Positions 1-9,639 of a stretch of 64,000 bases of DNA are shown here, one piece after another; positions within the stretch are counted from its first letter, which is position 1, and each line of letters starts with the position of its first letter. The stretch is from an uncultured Alphaproteobacteria bacterium (lineage in GTDB: Bacteria; Pseudomonadota; Alphaproteobacteria; HIMB59; GCA-002718135), in the NCBI GenBank assembly GCA_902613275.1, contig CACMGM010000001.1, positions 84,692-148,691 of the forward strand, given 5' to 3'. Under the pieces are notes generated by a model, which was not told where the DNA came from, searched no databases, and worked only from the letters and a program-made list of their open reading frames with translations. Both the position numbers and the translations under genes were made by a program.

Positions 1-2019
1 ATCTTTAGTACATTTTGCCATTGTTTCAGAAGATCTAGAAATAGAATCATTCATATAAAAATTTTCAATGTTATATTTAATTTTAATATTCTCAATTTTA
101 TTATTTTTAGCAAAAGTTATTTCACCAACAGAATTAACTTCATTTAAGAGAGTAAATTGACCATAGGTACTTGTAAGCTCATTTCGAAGCTCCCCAAGAT
201 TATTAAAATTTAAATTTTTTTCAAATAAGTCACTTAAAACTCTAAAAATTTTCCACTCCTCTTTTGCTTCACCTATTGGATTATGACACTTAGTTGTTTG
301 AATAACTCTACCTTCTATATTCATATAAGTAGAACTTTTCTCAGTATATGCAGGAGTTGGTAAAATTATATCAGCTATAGATGCTGAAACGTCTCCATGA
401 TGACCAAGATAAACAACAAAAGCATTTTCAAATGTTGAAAAATTTATCTCATCTAACCCCATTAAGAAAACTACAGGGTTTGTTTTATCAATATGTTTTT
501 TTAATTGTTTATTGTAATCATTATCGAATTTTTTATTATAAAATTTCAAATCTAATGCTCCTACTCTAGAAATATCTTGGTTAAGAATATTTAATGGATT
601 TATATTTTTATTTTTTTGAATTTTTTTCGCAATTAATCCTGCAGTTTCTAAAATTTTTTTTCCATGATCATTATTTATTGCTGAAGTACCTAAAATTATA
701 AGCGGGTTTTTTGCAGATTTTAAAACTTTATTGAATTCAGATTTATTATTAGATAAATTATTAAGGTAATCTAAAGAATCAGATAAATGATTATAATCGT
801 AAGTAAGATCTAATTTAGGACCTATAAGACCAATTTTGCAGTTATTTTCAATATATGCCTTTCTAATTCTAGCGTTTAGTACCGCCGCTTCCCATCTAGG
901 ATTGGATCCGATTAAAAGAATAGCATCAGCATTTTCAATTTCTTGAATTGTTGAATTAAATTTATAACTTGAAGATGAATTATCGATAATTTGTGTATTA
1001 TCAAATCTGCAATCATAGTTTTTTGATTTTAGTGAATTGCTAAATTTTTGTGCAGAATATAAAGTTTCAATATCGGTAAACTTACCAGATAGGAATACAG
1101 TATTTTCTTTACCTCTTTTTGTAATTTCTTTTTTTATTAATTGAAATGCATCATCCCATGAAGATTTTTGGAGTTTTTTATTTGATTTAGAATATACATT
1201 ATCCAATCTTTGACTTGAGAGTCCATCAATTGCAAATCTAGATTTATCACTTATCCATTCTTCATTGGTTTCTTCATTTATTCTAGGAAGAGCTCTTAAA
1301 ACTTTTTTTCCTCTTGTATCAATTCTTATACTTGAACCTATTCCATCAAACACATCGAATGTTTCTGTCTTAGTTAGCTCCCATGGTCTAGATTTAAATG
1401 CATATGGCTTACTTGTTAAAGCACCTACAGGACACAAATCAATTACATTTCCAGATAATTCTGACTCAATAGTTTTTTCTAAGTATGTAGTGATCTCAGC
1501 ATTTTCACCTCTGCCAAGCAATCCTATATCGTCAACTCCAGCAACTTCTGTAGAGAACCTTACGCATCTTGTGCAATGTATACATCTTGTCATAATTGTT
1601 TTGACAAGTGGTCCCATATTTTTATTTTGAACTGCTCTTTTGTTTTCTTCATATCTAGTTTTATCAAAACCGTAATACATAGCTTGATCTTGAAGATCAC
1701 ACTCTCCTCCTTGATCACAGATAGGGCAATCCAATGGATGATTAATAAGAAGAAACTCCATTACACCTTTACGAGCTTTTTTAACTGTTTCGGTATTAGT
1801 TTTTATTACCATTCCATCTGAAGCTGGCATGGCACATGATGCAATAGGTTTTGGAGCTTTTTCCATTTCTACTAAACACATTCTACAGTTTCCTGCTATT
1901 GAGAGTTTTTCATGATAACAAAATCTTGGAATTTCAGTTCCTGCTTGTTCACAAGCTTGCATTACTGTCATACCGTTTTCAAATTCGTATTCTTTATTGT
2001 CAATTGTTATCTTTGGCAC
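1..2019 (-). CDS. nuoG: NADH-quinone oxidoreductase subunit G (partial, C-terminus cut by window edge)
   Basis: Iron-sulfur subunit of the peripheral arm of respiratory complex I; it carries electrons from NuoE/F toward NuoB. The reading frame is open from a GTG at 2019 to the left edge (673 codons). It begins [11 protein letters not shown] and shows the [2Fe-2S] cysteines C34, C45, C48 and C62, then CPICDQGGECDLQDQ, the TRCIHCTRC cluster motif and DLCPVGALTSKPYAF, in family order. The last readable stretch, NDSISRSSETMAKC, matches the usual C-terminus of alphaproteobacterial NuoG, so probably only a few residues are missing. The GTG shares one base with the nuoF stop codon (TAGTG), indicating translational coupling. 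The rest of the nuo operon (nuoH onward) is expected beyond the left edge. Confidence 0.95.
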   Translation of the reverse strand, partial: MPKITIDNKEYEFENGMTVMQACEQAGTEIPRFCYHEKLSIAGNCRMCLVEMEKAPKPIASCAMPASDGMVIKTNTETVKKARKGVMEFLLINHPLDCPICDQGGECDLQDQAMYYGFDKTRYEENKRAVQNKNMGPLVKTIMTRCIHCTRCVRFSTEVAGVDDIGLLGRGENAEITTYLEKTIESELSGNVIDLCPVGALTSKPYAFKSRPWELTKTETFDVFDGIGSSIRIDTRGKKVLRALPRINEETNEEWISDKSRFAIDGLSSQRLDNVYSKSNKKLQKSSWDDAFQLIKKEITKRGKENTVFLSGKFTDIETLYSAQKFSNSLKSKNYDCRFDNTQIIDNSSSSYKFNSTIQEIENADAILLIGSNPRWEAAVLNARIRKAYIENNCKIGLIGPKLDLTYDYNHLSDSLDYLNNLSNNKSEFNKVLKSAKNPLIILGTSAINNDHGKKILETAGLIAKKIQKNKNINPLNILNQDISRVGALDLKFYNKKFDNDYNKQLKKHIDKTNPVVFLMGLDEINFSTFENAFVVYLGHHGDVSASIADIILPTPAYTEKSSTYMNIEGRVIQTTKCHNPIGEAKEEWKIFRVLSDLFEKNLNFNNLGELRNELTSTYGQFTLLNEVNSVGEITFAKNNKIENIKIKYNIENFYMNDSISRSSETMAKCTKD

Positions 2020-3293
2020 TAGGCTACTCTTCTGTTTCTTTCTTCAATTCTTTTTTCAATTTCAGGCCTAAAATGTCTGAACAAACCTTGAATAGGCCAA
2101 GCAGCAGCATCACCTAAGGCGCAAATAGTATGACCTTCAATTTGCTTTGTTACATCTAAAATTTTGTCAATATCTTGATGTTTGACATTTCCGTGAATCA
2201 TTTTTTCCATCATTCTGTACATCCATCCAGTACCTTCTCTGCAAGGTGTGCATTGACCACAACTTTCATGCTTATAAAAATGTGATAATCTGGCTATTGC
2301 CTCAACAATATCTGTTGATTTATTCATTACAATAACAGCCGCAGTGCCTAATCCACTTTGCACTTCTTTTAGGCTATCAAAATCCATTCTAACAGTATCA
2401 CAAATAGACTTAGGTAATAAAGGCACACTTGCGCCTCCAGGAATTACAGCTAATAGATTTTCCCAACCACCAATTACCCCACCTGCATGTTTTTCAATGA
2501 GATCTTTCAGTGGTATGCCCATTTCTTCTTCTACATTACATGGATTATTTACGTGTCCAGATATACTAAAAATTTTTGTACCTGTATTATTTGCACTACC
2601 TAAATTAGCAAACCATCCAGAACCACGTCTTAAAATAGTTGGCGAGATAGCGATTGTTTCAACATTTGTAACTGTTGTAGGACATCCATATAAACCTGCA
2701 CCAGCAGGAAATGGAGGCTTTAATCGGGGCTGACCTTTTTTACCCTCTAAACTTTCAAGTAAAGCAGTTTCTTCACCACAAATATATGCTCCTGCTCCTC
2801 TGTGAAGATAAATATCAAAATCCCACCCTGTACCACATGCATTTTTACCAATTAGATTATTTGCGTAGGCTTCATCTATTGCTTTTTGTAAATTAGAAGA
2901 TTCAGAATAATATTCACCCCTTATATAAATATAACAAGTATGTGCATGCATTGCAAAGGCAGCAACTAAACAACCTTCTAAAAGAAGATGTGGGTCGTTT
3001 CTCATAATCTCTCGATCTTTACATGTGCCTGGTTCTGACTCATCTGCATTAACAACTAGGTAATGATCTTTTCCAGAGTCTTTTGGCATAAATGACCACT
3101 TAAGTCCCGCAGGGAAACCTGCTCCTCCCCTTCCTCTTAATTGACTATTTTTAATTTCCTCAACTATTTTATCACTACCCATTTTAATAAGCTCTTTAGT
3201 ATTTGACCAAATACCTCTTTTTTTGGCACCTTCTAATTTCCAGTCTTCAAAACCGTATAAATTTTTAAAAATTTTATCTTTTTCTTTAAGCAT
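2019..3293 (-). CDS. nuoF: NADH-quinone oxidoreductase subunit F (NADH/FMN-binding)
   Basis: NADH-oxidising subunit of complex I; it holds FMN and one [4Fe-4S] cluster. The glycine-rich nucleotide/FMN loop [14 protein letters not shown], the acidic [14 protein letters not shown] segment and the cluster motif [15 protein letters not shown] with a later Cys in [12 protein letters not shown] are all present. The frame is open upstream to a TTG at 3329, but the ATG at 3293 gives the standard alphaproteobacterial start [14 protein letters not shown] and an 8-base overlap with nuoE, so 3293 was chosen (424 residues, normal length). It lies within the nuoA-G operon. Confidence 0.95.
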   Translation of the reverse strand: MLKEKDKIFKNLYGFEDWKLEGAKKRGIWSNTKELIKMGSDKIVEEIKNSQLRGRGGAGFPAGLKWSFMPKDSGKDHYLVVNADESEPGTCKDREIMRNDPHLLLEGCLVAAFAMHAHTCYIYIRGEYYSESSNLQKAIDEAYANNLIGKNACGTGWDFDIYLHRGAGAYICGEETALLESLEGKKGQPRLKPPFPAGAGLYGCPTTVTNVETIAISPTILRRGSGWFANLGSANNTGTKIFSISGHVNNPCNVEEEMGIPLKDLIEKHAGGVIGGWENLLAVIPGGASVPLLPKSICDTVRMDFDSLKEVQSGLGTAAVIVMNKSTDIVEAIARLSHFYKHESCGQCTPCREGTGWMYRMMEKMIHGNVKHQDIDKILDVTKQIEGHTICALGDAAAWPIQGLFRHFRPEIEKRIEERNRRVA

Positions 3294-3885
3294 CAAATTT
3301 TCTTTCAGGTTGTGATGATTTTCTACCAATTTGTGAACCTACTTTTATTGATTTATTATCTTTTAAATCTTGAAGTATTTTTTTAAAACTCTCTTCATCT
3401 AAATCTTCATAATAATCATCATTGATCTGGACCATAGGAGCATTGCAACATGCACCTAAGCATTCAACTTCAACAACTGTAAATATTTCATCATTACTTG
3501 TCTCGCCAATATTAGTTTCGGAAACTTCTTGAGCAACTTTAGACAGTTTATCACTCCCTCTTAACCAACAAGGTGTGGTTCTACAAATTTGGACAAAATT
3601 TTTACCAATAGGTTCTAAATTAAACATCGAATAAAAAGTGGCAACTTCTAACACTCTTATATAAGACATACTTAGAGTTTCAGCTACTTTTTCCATTGAG
3701 TTTTTACTTAGCCATCCATTATTTTGCCTTTGTGCTAAATCAAGTAAAGGAATAACTGCACTTTGAATACGGTTTGATGGATATTTTTTTATAATTTCAG
3801 AAATTTTTTTAAAATTTTCTGATGACCATTCAAAATTATCATTAATTTTTTTATATACTTTATTATTTGTACCAGGATGATGCAT
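3286..3885 (-). CDS. nuoE: NADH-quinone oxidoreductase subunit E
   Basis: Thioredoxin-fold [2Fe-2S] subunit of complex I that partners NuoF in the NADH dehydrogenase module. The four cluster cysteines are visible as [10 protein letters not shown] and [10 protein letters not shown]. The N-terminal helical part ([14 protein letters not shown]) is typical of NuoE. At 199 residues it has normal alphaproteobacterial length. Its ATG overlaps the nuoD stop by one base (TAATG) and its 3' end overlaps nuoF, so the three genes are translationally coupled. Confidence 0.95.
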   Translation of the reverse strand: MHHPGTNNKVYKKINDNFEWSSENFKKISEIIKKYPSNRIQSAVIPLLDLAQRQNNGWLSKNSMEKVAETLSMSYIRVLEVATFYSMFNLEPIGKNFVQICRTTPCWLRGSDKLSKVAQEVSETNIGETSNDEIFTVVEVECLGACCNAPMVQINDDYYEDLDEESFKKILQDLKDNKSIKVGSQIGRKSSQPERKFDA

Positions 3886-5063
3886 TATCTATCTATCTCT
3901 CCAAAAACAATATCTAAGCTACCTAGTATAGCGGCTATATCAGCCATTAAGTGACCTTTAGATAAATGATCCAATGTTTGAAGGTGTGCAAAACCTGGTG
4001 CTCTTATTTTACATCTATATGGTTTACTGGATCCATCAGAAACAAGGTAAACGCCAAATTCACCCTTTGGAGCTTCTACTGCACTGTAAACTTGACCAGC
4101 GGGAACACGATAACCTTCAGTAAAAAGTTTAAAATGATGAATTAAAGCTTCCATTGATTTTTTCATTTGATTTCTTTTTGGTGGTGTAATTTTATTATCC
4201 TCAATTGATATTGGACCTGGTTTGATATTATTTAAACATTGGTTAATAATACTAATGCTTTGTCTCATTTCCTCTATGCGAACCAAATATCGATCAAAAC
4301 AATCACCCTTTTTTCCAACAGGAACTTCAAAATCAACTTGATCATAGGCGTCATAGGGTTGAGATCTTCTTAAATCCCATGCCACACCTGCACTTCTTAA
4401 TACAGGACCCGAACACCCCCATTCAATTGCTTCTGACTTTGAAATTATTCCTATATCAACTGATCTTTGTCTTAAAATTCTGTTATTAGTCAGCAAGCTT
4501 TCGAGATCATCAATAAATTTTGGAAGAGTTTTAAAATGGTCAAATAACTTTTCTTCCATTCCTTCTGGCATATCCTGATGAACGCCGCCAGGTCTAAAAT
4601 AGGCCGCATGAAATCTTGCCCCAGATACTGCTTCATGAAACTCCAAAAGCTTTTCCCTTTCTTCAAAACACCATAAAAAAGGTGTCACTGCACCAATGTC
4701 AGCAGCATAGGCAGGTATATTCAATAAATGATTTAGTATTCTAGTAATTTCGGCAAAAATAACTCGAATATATTTAGCTCTTTCAGGAACATTGATACCT
4801 AGGAGATTTTCAGTTGCCAATGCAAAAGCATGTTCTTGACACATTGGTGAAACATAATCAAGCCTATCAAAATAAGGAACTGCCTGAAGATAAGTTTTAT
4901 ATTCAATTAATTTTTCTGTCCCCCTATGTAACAATCCGATGTGTGGTTCTGCTCTTTGAACTACTTCACCTTCAAGCTCTACTACTAAACGTAAAACACC
5001 ATGTGCGGCTGGATGTTGAGGACCAAAGTTAATTGTAGTTGTATTAAGCTCTACTTCTTTCAT
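3885..5063 (-). CDS. nuoD: NADH-quinone oxidoreductase subunit D
   Basis: 49-kDa-type subunit of complex I, which together with NuoB forms the quinone-binding pocket. Recognised from [21 protein letters not shown] at the start, the [14 protein letters not shown] motif, [10 protein letters not shown], the [16 protein letters not shown] segment and the C-terminal [13 protein letters not shown], all hallmarks of NuoD. Length is 392 residues, as expected for a stand-alone NuoD. It starts directly after the nuoC stop codon (no spacer), so the adjacent subunits are encoded in tight succession. Confidence 0.96.
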   Translation of the reverse strand: MKEVELNTTTINFGPQHPAAHGVLRLVVELEGEVVQRAEPHIGLLHRGTEKLIEYKTYLQAVPYFDRLDYVSPMCQEHAFALATENLLGINVPERAKYIRVIFAEITRILNHLLNIPAYAADIGAVTPFLWCFEEREKLLEFHEAVSGARFHAAYFRPGGVHQDMPEGMEEKLFDHFKTLPKFIDDLESLLTNNRILRQRSVDIGIISKSEAIEWGCSGPVLRSAGVAWDLRRSQPYDAYDQVDFEVPVGKKGDCFDRYLVRIEEMRQSISIINQCLNNIKPGPISIEDNKITPPKRNQMKKSMEALIHHFKLFTEGYRVPAGQVYSAVEAPKGEFGVYLVSDGSSKPYRCKIRAPGFAHLQTLDHLSKGHLMADIAAILGSLDIVFGEIDR

Positions 5064-5645
5064 TTAATTTTCACCAGTAGATTTCTCATCACCAAAAAGT
5101 TTGTTTTCCATTCCTTCCCAAGGAGATTCACTATCGAAATTTCTAAATTCTTGAGTTAACTTAACAGGCTCATATATTACTTTTTTTTCAAGGTCATCGT
5201 AGCGAACTTCTGTATGTCCTGTTAAAGGAAAATCTTTGCGCAACGGATAACCTTCAAAATTGTAATCCGTCATTATCCTTCTTAAATCAGGATGATTAAT
5301 AAATTCAATTCCAAATAAATCATAACATTCTCTTTCATACCAATCAGCAGATTTGTGAATATTGGTTATAGATTCTATGTTTTCATTTTCTTTAATATAA
5401 GTTTTAAGAATAATTTTTTTATTTTTTGTTAAACTTTGCAAAATATAAATCAAATCAAATCTAAATTCTCTTGAAGGATAGTCTACAGCTGTAATATCTA
5501 ATAATTGATTGAAATAAAGCTCAGTGTTATCTCTCAATTCGTTAAAAATTTTTATAATATTATTTTTTTCAAATTCTATTTCTAACAAATTATTATTCTC
5601 TAAAACATTATTTATGCCATCTATTTTATTAAGAATTTTAATCAT
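5064..5645 (-). CDS. nuoC: NADH-quinone oxidoreductase subunit C
   Basis: 30-kDa-type hydrophilic subunit of complex I, in the Q-module. The C-terminal half has the family signature SADWYERECYDLFGIEF followed by HPDLRRIMTDYNFEGYPLRKDFPLTGH. The N-terminus (first ~60 residues) is poorly conserved and rich in Ile/Asn/Lys, matching the overall AT bias. At 193 residues it is close to the usual size. It is separate from nuoD, unlike the fused NuoCD of enterobacteria. Confidence 0.95.
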   Translation of the reverse strand: MIKILNKIDGINNVLENNNLLEIEFEKNNIIKIFNELRDNTELYFNQLLDITAVDYPSREFRFDLIYILQSLTKNKKIILKTYIKENENIESITNIHKSADWYERECYDLFGIEFINHPDLRRIMTDYNFEGYPLRKDFPLTGHTEVRYDDLEKKVIYEPVKLTQEFRNFDSESPWEGMENKLFGDEKSTGEN

Positions 5646-5651
5646 ATATAA

Positions 5652-6164
5652 TTATCTTTTAAATTTATTTTCTCTTCTAATTTTTTTCTGTAATTGCAAT
5701 ATGCCGTAAACTAATGCTTCTGCTGTTGGGGGGCACCCTGGCACGTAAACATCAACGGGAACTATCCTATCACACCCTCTAACTACTGAATACGAGTAGT
5801 GATAATATCCACCTCCATTTGCGCATGAACCCATTGATATGACCCACCGAGGTTCTGGCATTTGATCATAAACTTTTCTTAAAGCCGGTGCCATTTTATT
5901 TGTTAGTGTGCCAGCAACAATCATTACATCAGATTGTCTAGGACTTCCTCTTGGTATGACTCCATAACGATCTAGATCATATCTTGCCATGTAAGAATGT
6001 ATCATTTCTACTCCACAACATGCCAATCCGAAAGTCATTGGCCATAGGGAGCCAGTTCTAGCCCATGTAAGAATTTTATCATAGCTAGCAACTAAGAAAC
6101 CCTTTGAGGATAATTCTGTGTTTAGAGTATCATCAACAATTTTTTTAGCTTCATCTACTCCCAT
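5652..6164 (-). CDS. nuoB: NADH-quinone oxidoreductase subunit B
   Basis: Carries cluster N2, the last iron-sulfur centre before quinone in complex I. The ligands are visible as the tandem Cys pair in [10 protein letters not shown], then [11 protein letters not shown] and [12 protein letters not shown]. The frame extends to 6185, but the ATG at 6164 lies 7 bases after a strong ribosome-binding site (aaggagc) inside the end of nuoA and gives the natural start MGVDEAKK (170 residues). It therefore overlaps nuoA by 10 bases. Confidence 0.95.
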   Translation of the reverse strand: MGVDEAKKIVDDTLNTELSSKGFLVASYDKILTWARTGSLWPMTFGLACCGVEMIHSYMARYDLDRYGVIPRGSPRQSDVMIVAGTLTNKMAPALRKVYDQMPEPRWVISMGSCANGGGYYHYSYSVVRGCDRIVPVDVYVPGCPPTAEALVYGILQLQKKIRRENKFKR

Positions 6165-6520
6165 TCTAAAGCTCCTTTTTTCCATTCATAAATAAAACCA
6201 ATAGTCAAAACAGTTAGAAAAATCATCATTGACCAAAAACCAAACAATCCAATTTTACCAAGTGTTATTGCCCATGGAAACAAGAAGGCAACTTCTAAAT
6301 CGAAGATAATAAATAAGATTGCTACTAAATAAAATCTTACATCAAATCTTCCACGGGCATCATCAAAAGCCTCAAATCCACACTCATAAGCAGATAATTT
6401 TTCTTGATCTGGCTGAGAGTCTCCAACTACAAAAGATAATAGAGTCATTCCAACAGCCAATCCTAAAGCTATGAAAATAAAAATTAATATGGGTAAATAT
6501 TCAAATAGAAACTCTGACAC
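6155..6520 (-). CDS. nuoA: NADH-quinone oxidoreductase subunit A
   Basis: Small membrane subunit of complex I with three predicted transmembrane helices (about residues 8-30, 64-86 and 92-114). The conserved loop between helices 1 and 2, [22 protein letters not shown], carries the Cys and acidic residues that mark this family. At 121 residues it has normal length. It is the first gene of the nuo operon, about 100 bases downstream of tRNA-Asp on the same strand. No clear terminator separates it from the tRNAs, so read-through from the tRNA transcript is possible. Confidence 0.95.
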   Translation of the reverse strand: MSEFLFEYLPILIFIFIALGLAVGMTLLSFVVGDSQPDQEKLSAYECGFEAFDDARGRFDVRFYLVAILFIIFDLEVAFLFPWAITLGKIGLFGFWSMMIFLTVLTIGFIYEWKKGALEWE

Positions 6521-6620
6521 TATAATCTCACAATTAAATTAGTAATGTATTTAACGATTTATTCAACAATAACAATGTGTCTGATTGCGACTATAATACA
6601 CAAAAAAACACTGAAAAAAG

Positions 6621-6697
6621 TGGCGCGAGAGACGGGATTCGAACCCGCGGCCTCTGCCGTGACAGGGCAGCGTTCTAACCAGCTGAACTACTCCCGC
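6621..6697 (-). tRNA. tRNA-Asp (GTC)
   Basis: The reverse strand folds as a complete cloverleaf: acceptor GCGGGAG with CTCTCGC (one G-U), anticodon loop CTGTCAC giving anticodon GTC, T-loop TTCGAAT, discriminator G and an encoded CCA. Length is 77 bases. It lies just downstream of tRNA-Val and upstream of nuoA. Confidence 0.97.
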
Positions 6698-6700
6698 GCA

Positions 6701-6776
6701 TGGTGGGTGTTGAGAGACTTGAACTCCCGACCCTCTCGGTGTAAACGAGATGCTCTACCAACTGAGCTAAACACCC
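6701..6776 (-). tRNA. tRNA-Val (TAC)
   Basis: Complete cloverleaf on the reverse strand: acceptor GGGTGTT with AACACCC, anticodon loop TTTACAC giving anticodon TAC, T-loop TTCAAGT and encoded CCA. It is separated from tRNA-Asp by three bases, so the two are surely co-transcribed. The pair sits between hupB and the nuo operon. Confidence 0.97.
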
Positions 6777-6785
6777 AAATAAATG

Positions 6786-6811
6786 CGGCTGTTAAATTTA
6801 TTTAACAGCCG
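6786..6811. terminator. Perfect 11-bp hairpin between hupB and tRNA-Val
   Basis: An 11-bp inverted repeat (cggctgttaaa / tttaacagccg) with a 4-base loop follows the hupB stop. On the hupB strand it lacks a clean run of U after the stem, so it may be a weak terminator, an mRNA 3' stabiliser, or a boundary used when the downstream tRNAs are processed. Confidence 0.5.
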
Positions 6812-6830
6812 ACGCAAGAAAAAAAATTAA

Positions 6831-7106
6831 TTAATTGTTTACTGAATCTTTTAAAGCTTTTCCTACAGTAAATTTAGGTCTTTTAGATGCAGGTATTTGA
6901 ATTGACTCTCCAGTTCTAGGATTTCTGCCAGTAGTTGCTTTTCTATGGCTTACACTAAAATTACCAAATCCCACTATACTAACCTTTTCATCTCTCTTTA
7001 AGGCATTAGTTATTGAATCTAGAAAGCTCTCAATTGCTCTAGTTGCGTCAGATTTAGACAATCCTGCTGAAGATGCTACAGATGCGATAAGATCATTTTT
7101 GTTCAC
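6831..7106 (-). CDS. hupB: HU-family DNA-binding protein
   Basis: Nucleoid-associated histone-like protein that binds and bends DNA as a dimer. The core GFGNFSVSHRKATTGRNP and the arm segment ending IQIPASKRPKFTVGKALKD are typical. Length is 91 residues. The start is GTG (GTGAACAAAAAT), supported by an AAAGGAG ribosome-binding site 7 bases upstream. It follows lon on the same strand, the common alphaproteobacterial order, with a likely promoter in the 136-base gap. Confidence 0.96.
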   Translation of the reverse strand: MNKNDLIASVASSAGLSKSDATRAIESFLDSITNALKRDEKVSIVGFGNFSVSHRKATTGRNPRTGESIQIPASKRPKFTVGKALKDSVNN

Positions 7107-7134
7107 GTTTAATCTCCTTTAATAAATTTATTTG

Positions 7135-7162
7135 ATAATTGTCTGTTTTCCCAACAAGTCAA
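7135..7162 (-). promoter_or_regulatory. Likely sigma-70 type promoter for hupB
   Basis: On the reverse strand TTGACT (7162-7157) and AATTAT (7140-7135) are separated by 16 bases, close to the -35/-10 consensus. They lie about 30 bases before the hupB GTG, in the gap after lon. Inference only; no transcript data. Confidence 0.45.
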
Positions 7163-7242
7163 CATTATTATGAAAATTTTCCCAGAAATAAGGGAAATTA
7201 GCAATAAAATGGCTTATTTATTAGATTTTATTTAGTATAATA

Positions 7243-9609
7243 TTAGTGAGTGCTTGTTGTATTTTGGTTATTTTTAAGCTGAGATTCGGTTAAATTTAAT
7301 GGAATTATTGGCTTAGTCAACGTATGCTCTAGAATTGAGAAAGCTTCAGAAACTGGAATTATCTTAGTACCTTTAATTACCTCTTTGTCAAACTCAGAAA
7401 CTTCTCTGAAATTTTCATAAGGTATAAGTACTTTTTTAATACCAGCTCTAGTGGCTGCATAAATCTTTTCTTTTAAACCACCTATTGGAAGAACTCGACC
7501 TCTAAGGGTAATTTCTCCTGTCATTGCAACATCTCTTTTTATTTTATTATTTGTTAATGAGGAAACAAGAGAATTAAATATAGCAATACCTGCGCTAGGA
7601 CCATCCTTAGGCGTAGCTCCTTCAGGCACGTGAATGTGAATATCATAAATTTCAAAATCTTTTGGATTTATTCCCAAGCTTACTGATTTTGATTTTACAT
7701 ATGAAGTCGCGGCCTGAATTGACTCTCTCATAACTTCCCCTAGTTTACCTGTTATAGTTAATTTTCCCTTGCCTATTGATAAAATCACTTCCACTGATAA
7801 AATTTCTCCTCCAAATTCCGTCCAAGCTAAACCATTTGTTACTCCGACTAAATTCTTTTTTTCAATCTCACTAGATCTAAATTTTACAATGCCAAGTAAA
7901 TCCTGCAAAGAATTGTCGTTTAATTTAATTTTTTTCAATCTAGTTGTTTCCAATTTTTTTACAGCTTTTCTGCAAATCTTAGAAATTTCCTTTTCTAAAT
8001 TTCTTACTCCAGCCTCTTTTGTATAATTTCTAATTATAGAATTTAAAACTTTTGAACTAAATGAAATCTCATTTTTTCTAATCCCATGATTCTTCATCTG
8101 CTTTGGAACTAGGTATCTTTTTGCGATTTGGTTTTTTTCTTTTTCTGTATAACCAGGTATTCTAATTACTTCCATTCTATCAAGAAGAGCCGGTGGTATA
8201 TTTAAAGTATTAGCAGTACAAACAAACATTACATCGGAAAGATCATAATCAAGCTCTAAGTAATGATCATTAAATTTACTATTTTGTTCAGGGTCTAAAA
8301 CTTCCAGAAGTGCTGATGATGGATCCCCTCTCCAATCAGAACCTAGTTTATCAATTTCGTCTAATAAAATAAGTGGATTTGATGACTTTGATTTTTTCAT
8401 TGATTGTATAAATCTACCCGGCATCGATCCAATATATGTTTTTCTATGACCTCTAATTTCAGCTTCATCTCTGACACCACCTAGAGACATTCTTACAAAA
8501 CTTCTACCTGTGGAATTAGCAATGGACTTTCCAAGAGATGTTTTGCCTACACCTGGAGGTCCAACTAGACATAATATGGGACCCTTAAGTTTATTTGTCC
8601 TTTTTTGTACTGCTAAGTATTCTAAAATTCTCTCTTTAACTTTTTCCAAGCCATAGTGATCATTTTCTAAAATAATCGAGGCTTTATTAATGTTTTGGGA
8701 AATTTCATTAGGATTATTCCAAGGTATCGAAGTTAGCCAATCTAAATAATTCCTTATTACAGTTGCTTCAGCTGACATAGGGCTCATATTTTTTAATTTC
8801 TTAATTTCAGAAACGCATTTATCTTTGGCTTCTTTGGATAAATTATATTGATTTATTTTTTTCTCTAATTCAGCAATTTCATCTAAGTCTTCGTTTTCTC
8901 CTAATTCCTTCTGAATTGCTTTCATCTGCTCATTCAAATAATATTCCTTTTGAGTTTTCTCCATTTGTCTTTTTACACGACCCTTTATTTTTTTTTCTAC
9001 CTGAAAGGAATCAATTTCAGATACTAAATAGCCATAGACTTTATTAAGCCTATCTTCAGTATTTACTATTTCTAAAATTTCTTGTTTTTGAGCTATGGAA
9101 ATCGAGATATTAGATACAATGATGTCGACTATTTTGTCAGGATCATTTATTGACTTTACATTATTAATTACATCAAGTGAAACTTTTTTATTTATTTTTT
9201 GAAACTCAGTAAATTGTTCAATAATAAGTTTTTGTAATGCTCTAACATTTGAATTTTTTTTTGGTTTTTGATTAATTTCTGAAACAAAAGCAGTTATAAA
9301 ATCCTTATTGAAATTTATTTTCGTGGCTTTCGCTCTTTGAACACCTTCCACTAAAACCTTTAGGGTACCATCAGGTAGTTTTAGTAATTGTATTATTTTA
9401 GCAATAGTACCAAAAGTATATAAGTTTTCTTTATTAGGGTTATCTACTTTCGAATTCTTTTGAGAAAGTAAGAAAATTTTTTTATCACCAGCCATTACGA
9501 AATTAAGAGCATTTACTGATTGCTCCCTTCCGACAAATAAGGGTGCTACCATGTTTGGAAATACAACTAAATCTCTTAGTGGAAGAACAGGTAAAGATTT
9601 TTTGAGCAT
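7243..9609 (-). CDS. lon: ATP-dependent protease La (Lon)
   Basis: Cytosolic AAA+ serine protease that degrades misfolded and regulatory proteins. The N-terminal LON substrate-binding domain (about residues 1-200, beginning SLPVLPLRDLVVFPNM) is followed by a coiled region, the AAA+ module with Walker A GPPGVGKTSLGKS and Walker B LILLDEIDKLG, and the C-terminal protease domain. The catalytic Ser sits in KDGPSAGIAIF, and the catalytic Lys lies downstream in LRGRVLPIGGLKEK. At 788 residues it is full length. It follows clpX with a 30-base gap, making a protein-quality block with clpP and tig. Confidence 0.97.
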   Translation of the reverse strand: MLKKSLPVLPLRDLVVFPNMVAPLFVGREQSVNALNFVMAGDKKIFLLSQKNSKVDNPNKENLYTFGTIAKIIQLLKLPDGTLKVLVEGVQRAKATKINFNKDFITAFVSEINQKPKKNSNVRALQKLIIEQFTEFQKINKKVSLDVINNVKSINDPDKIVDIIVSNISISIAQKQEILEIVNTEDRLNKVYGYLVSEIDSFQVEKKIKGRVKRQMEKTQKEYYLNEQMKAIQKELGENEDLDEIAELEKKINQYNLSKEAKDKCVSEIKKLKNMSPMSAEATVIRNYLDWLTSIPWNNPNEISQNINKASIILENDHYGLEKVKERILEYLAVQKRTNKLKGPILCLVGPPGVGKTSLGKSIANSTGRSFVRMSLGGVRDEAEIRGHRKTYIGSMPGRFIQSMKKSKSSNPLILLDEIDKLGSDWRGDPSSALLEVLDPEQNSKFNDHYLELDYDLSDVMFVCTANTLNIPPALLDRMEVIRIPGYTEKEKNQIAKRYLVPKQMKNHGIRKNEISFSSKVLNSIIRNYTKEAGVRNLEKEISKICRKAVKKLETTRLKKIKLNDNSLQDLLGIVKFRSSEIEKKNLVGVTNGLAWTEFGGEILSVEVILSIGKGKLTITGKLGEVMRESIQAATSYVKSKSVSLGINPKDFEIYDIHIHVPEGATPKDGPSAGIAIFNSLVSSLTNNKIKRDVAMTGEITLRGRVLPIGGLKEKIYAATRAGIKKVLIPYENFREVSEFDKEVIKGTKIIPVSEAFSILEHTLTKPIIPLNLTESQLKNNQNTTSTH

Positions 9610-9639
9610 ATTATATAAATGTCTATATATTAATTAAAT

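Noticed and set aside
2344..2733. A 129-codon plus-strand frame within nuoF.
   Set aside because: Antisense to a strongly conserved nuoF region; no independent evidence. The same reasoning applies to the other plus-strand frames inside nuo, lon, clpX and hisD genes.
6545..6805. An 86-codon plus-strand frame containing RETGFEPA- and LRDLNSRPS-like wording.
   Set aside because: It is the antisense of tRNA-Asp and tRNA-Val; this wording is a well-known artefact of translating tRNA genes.
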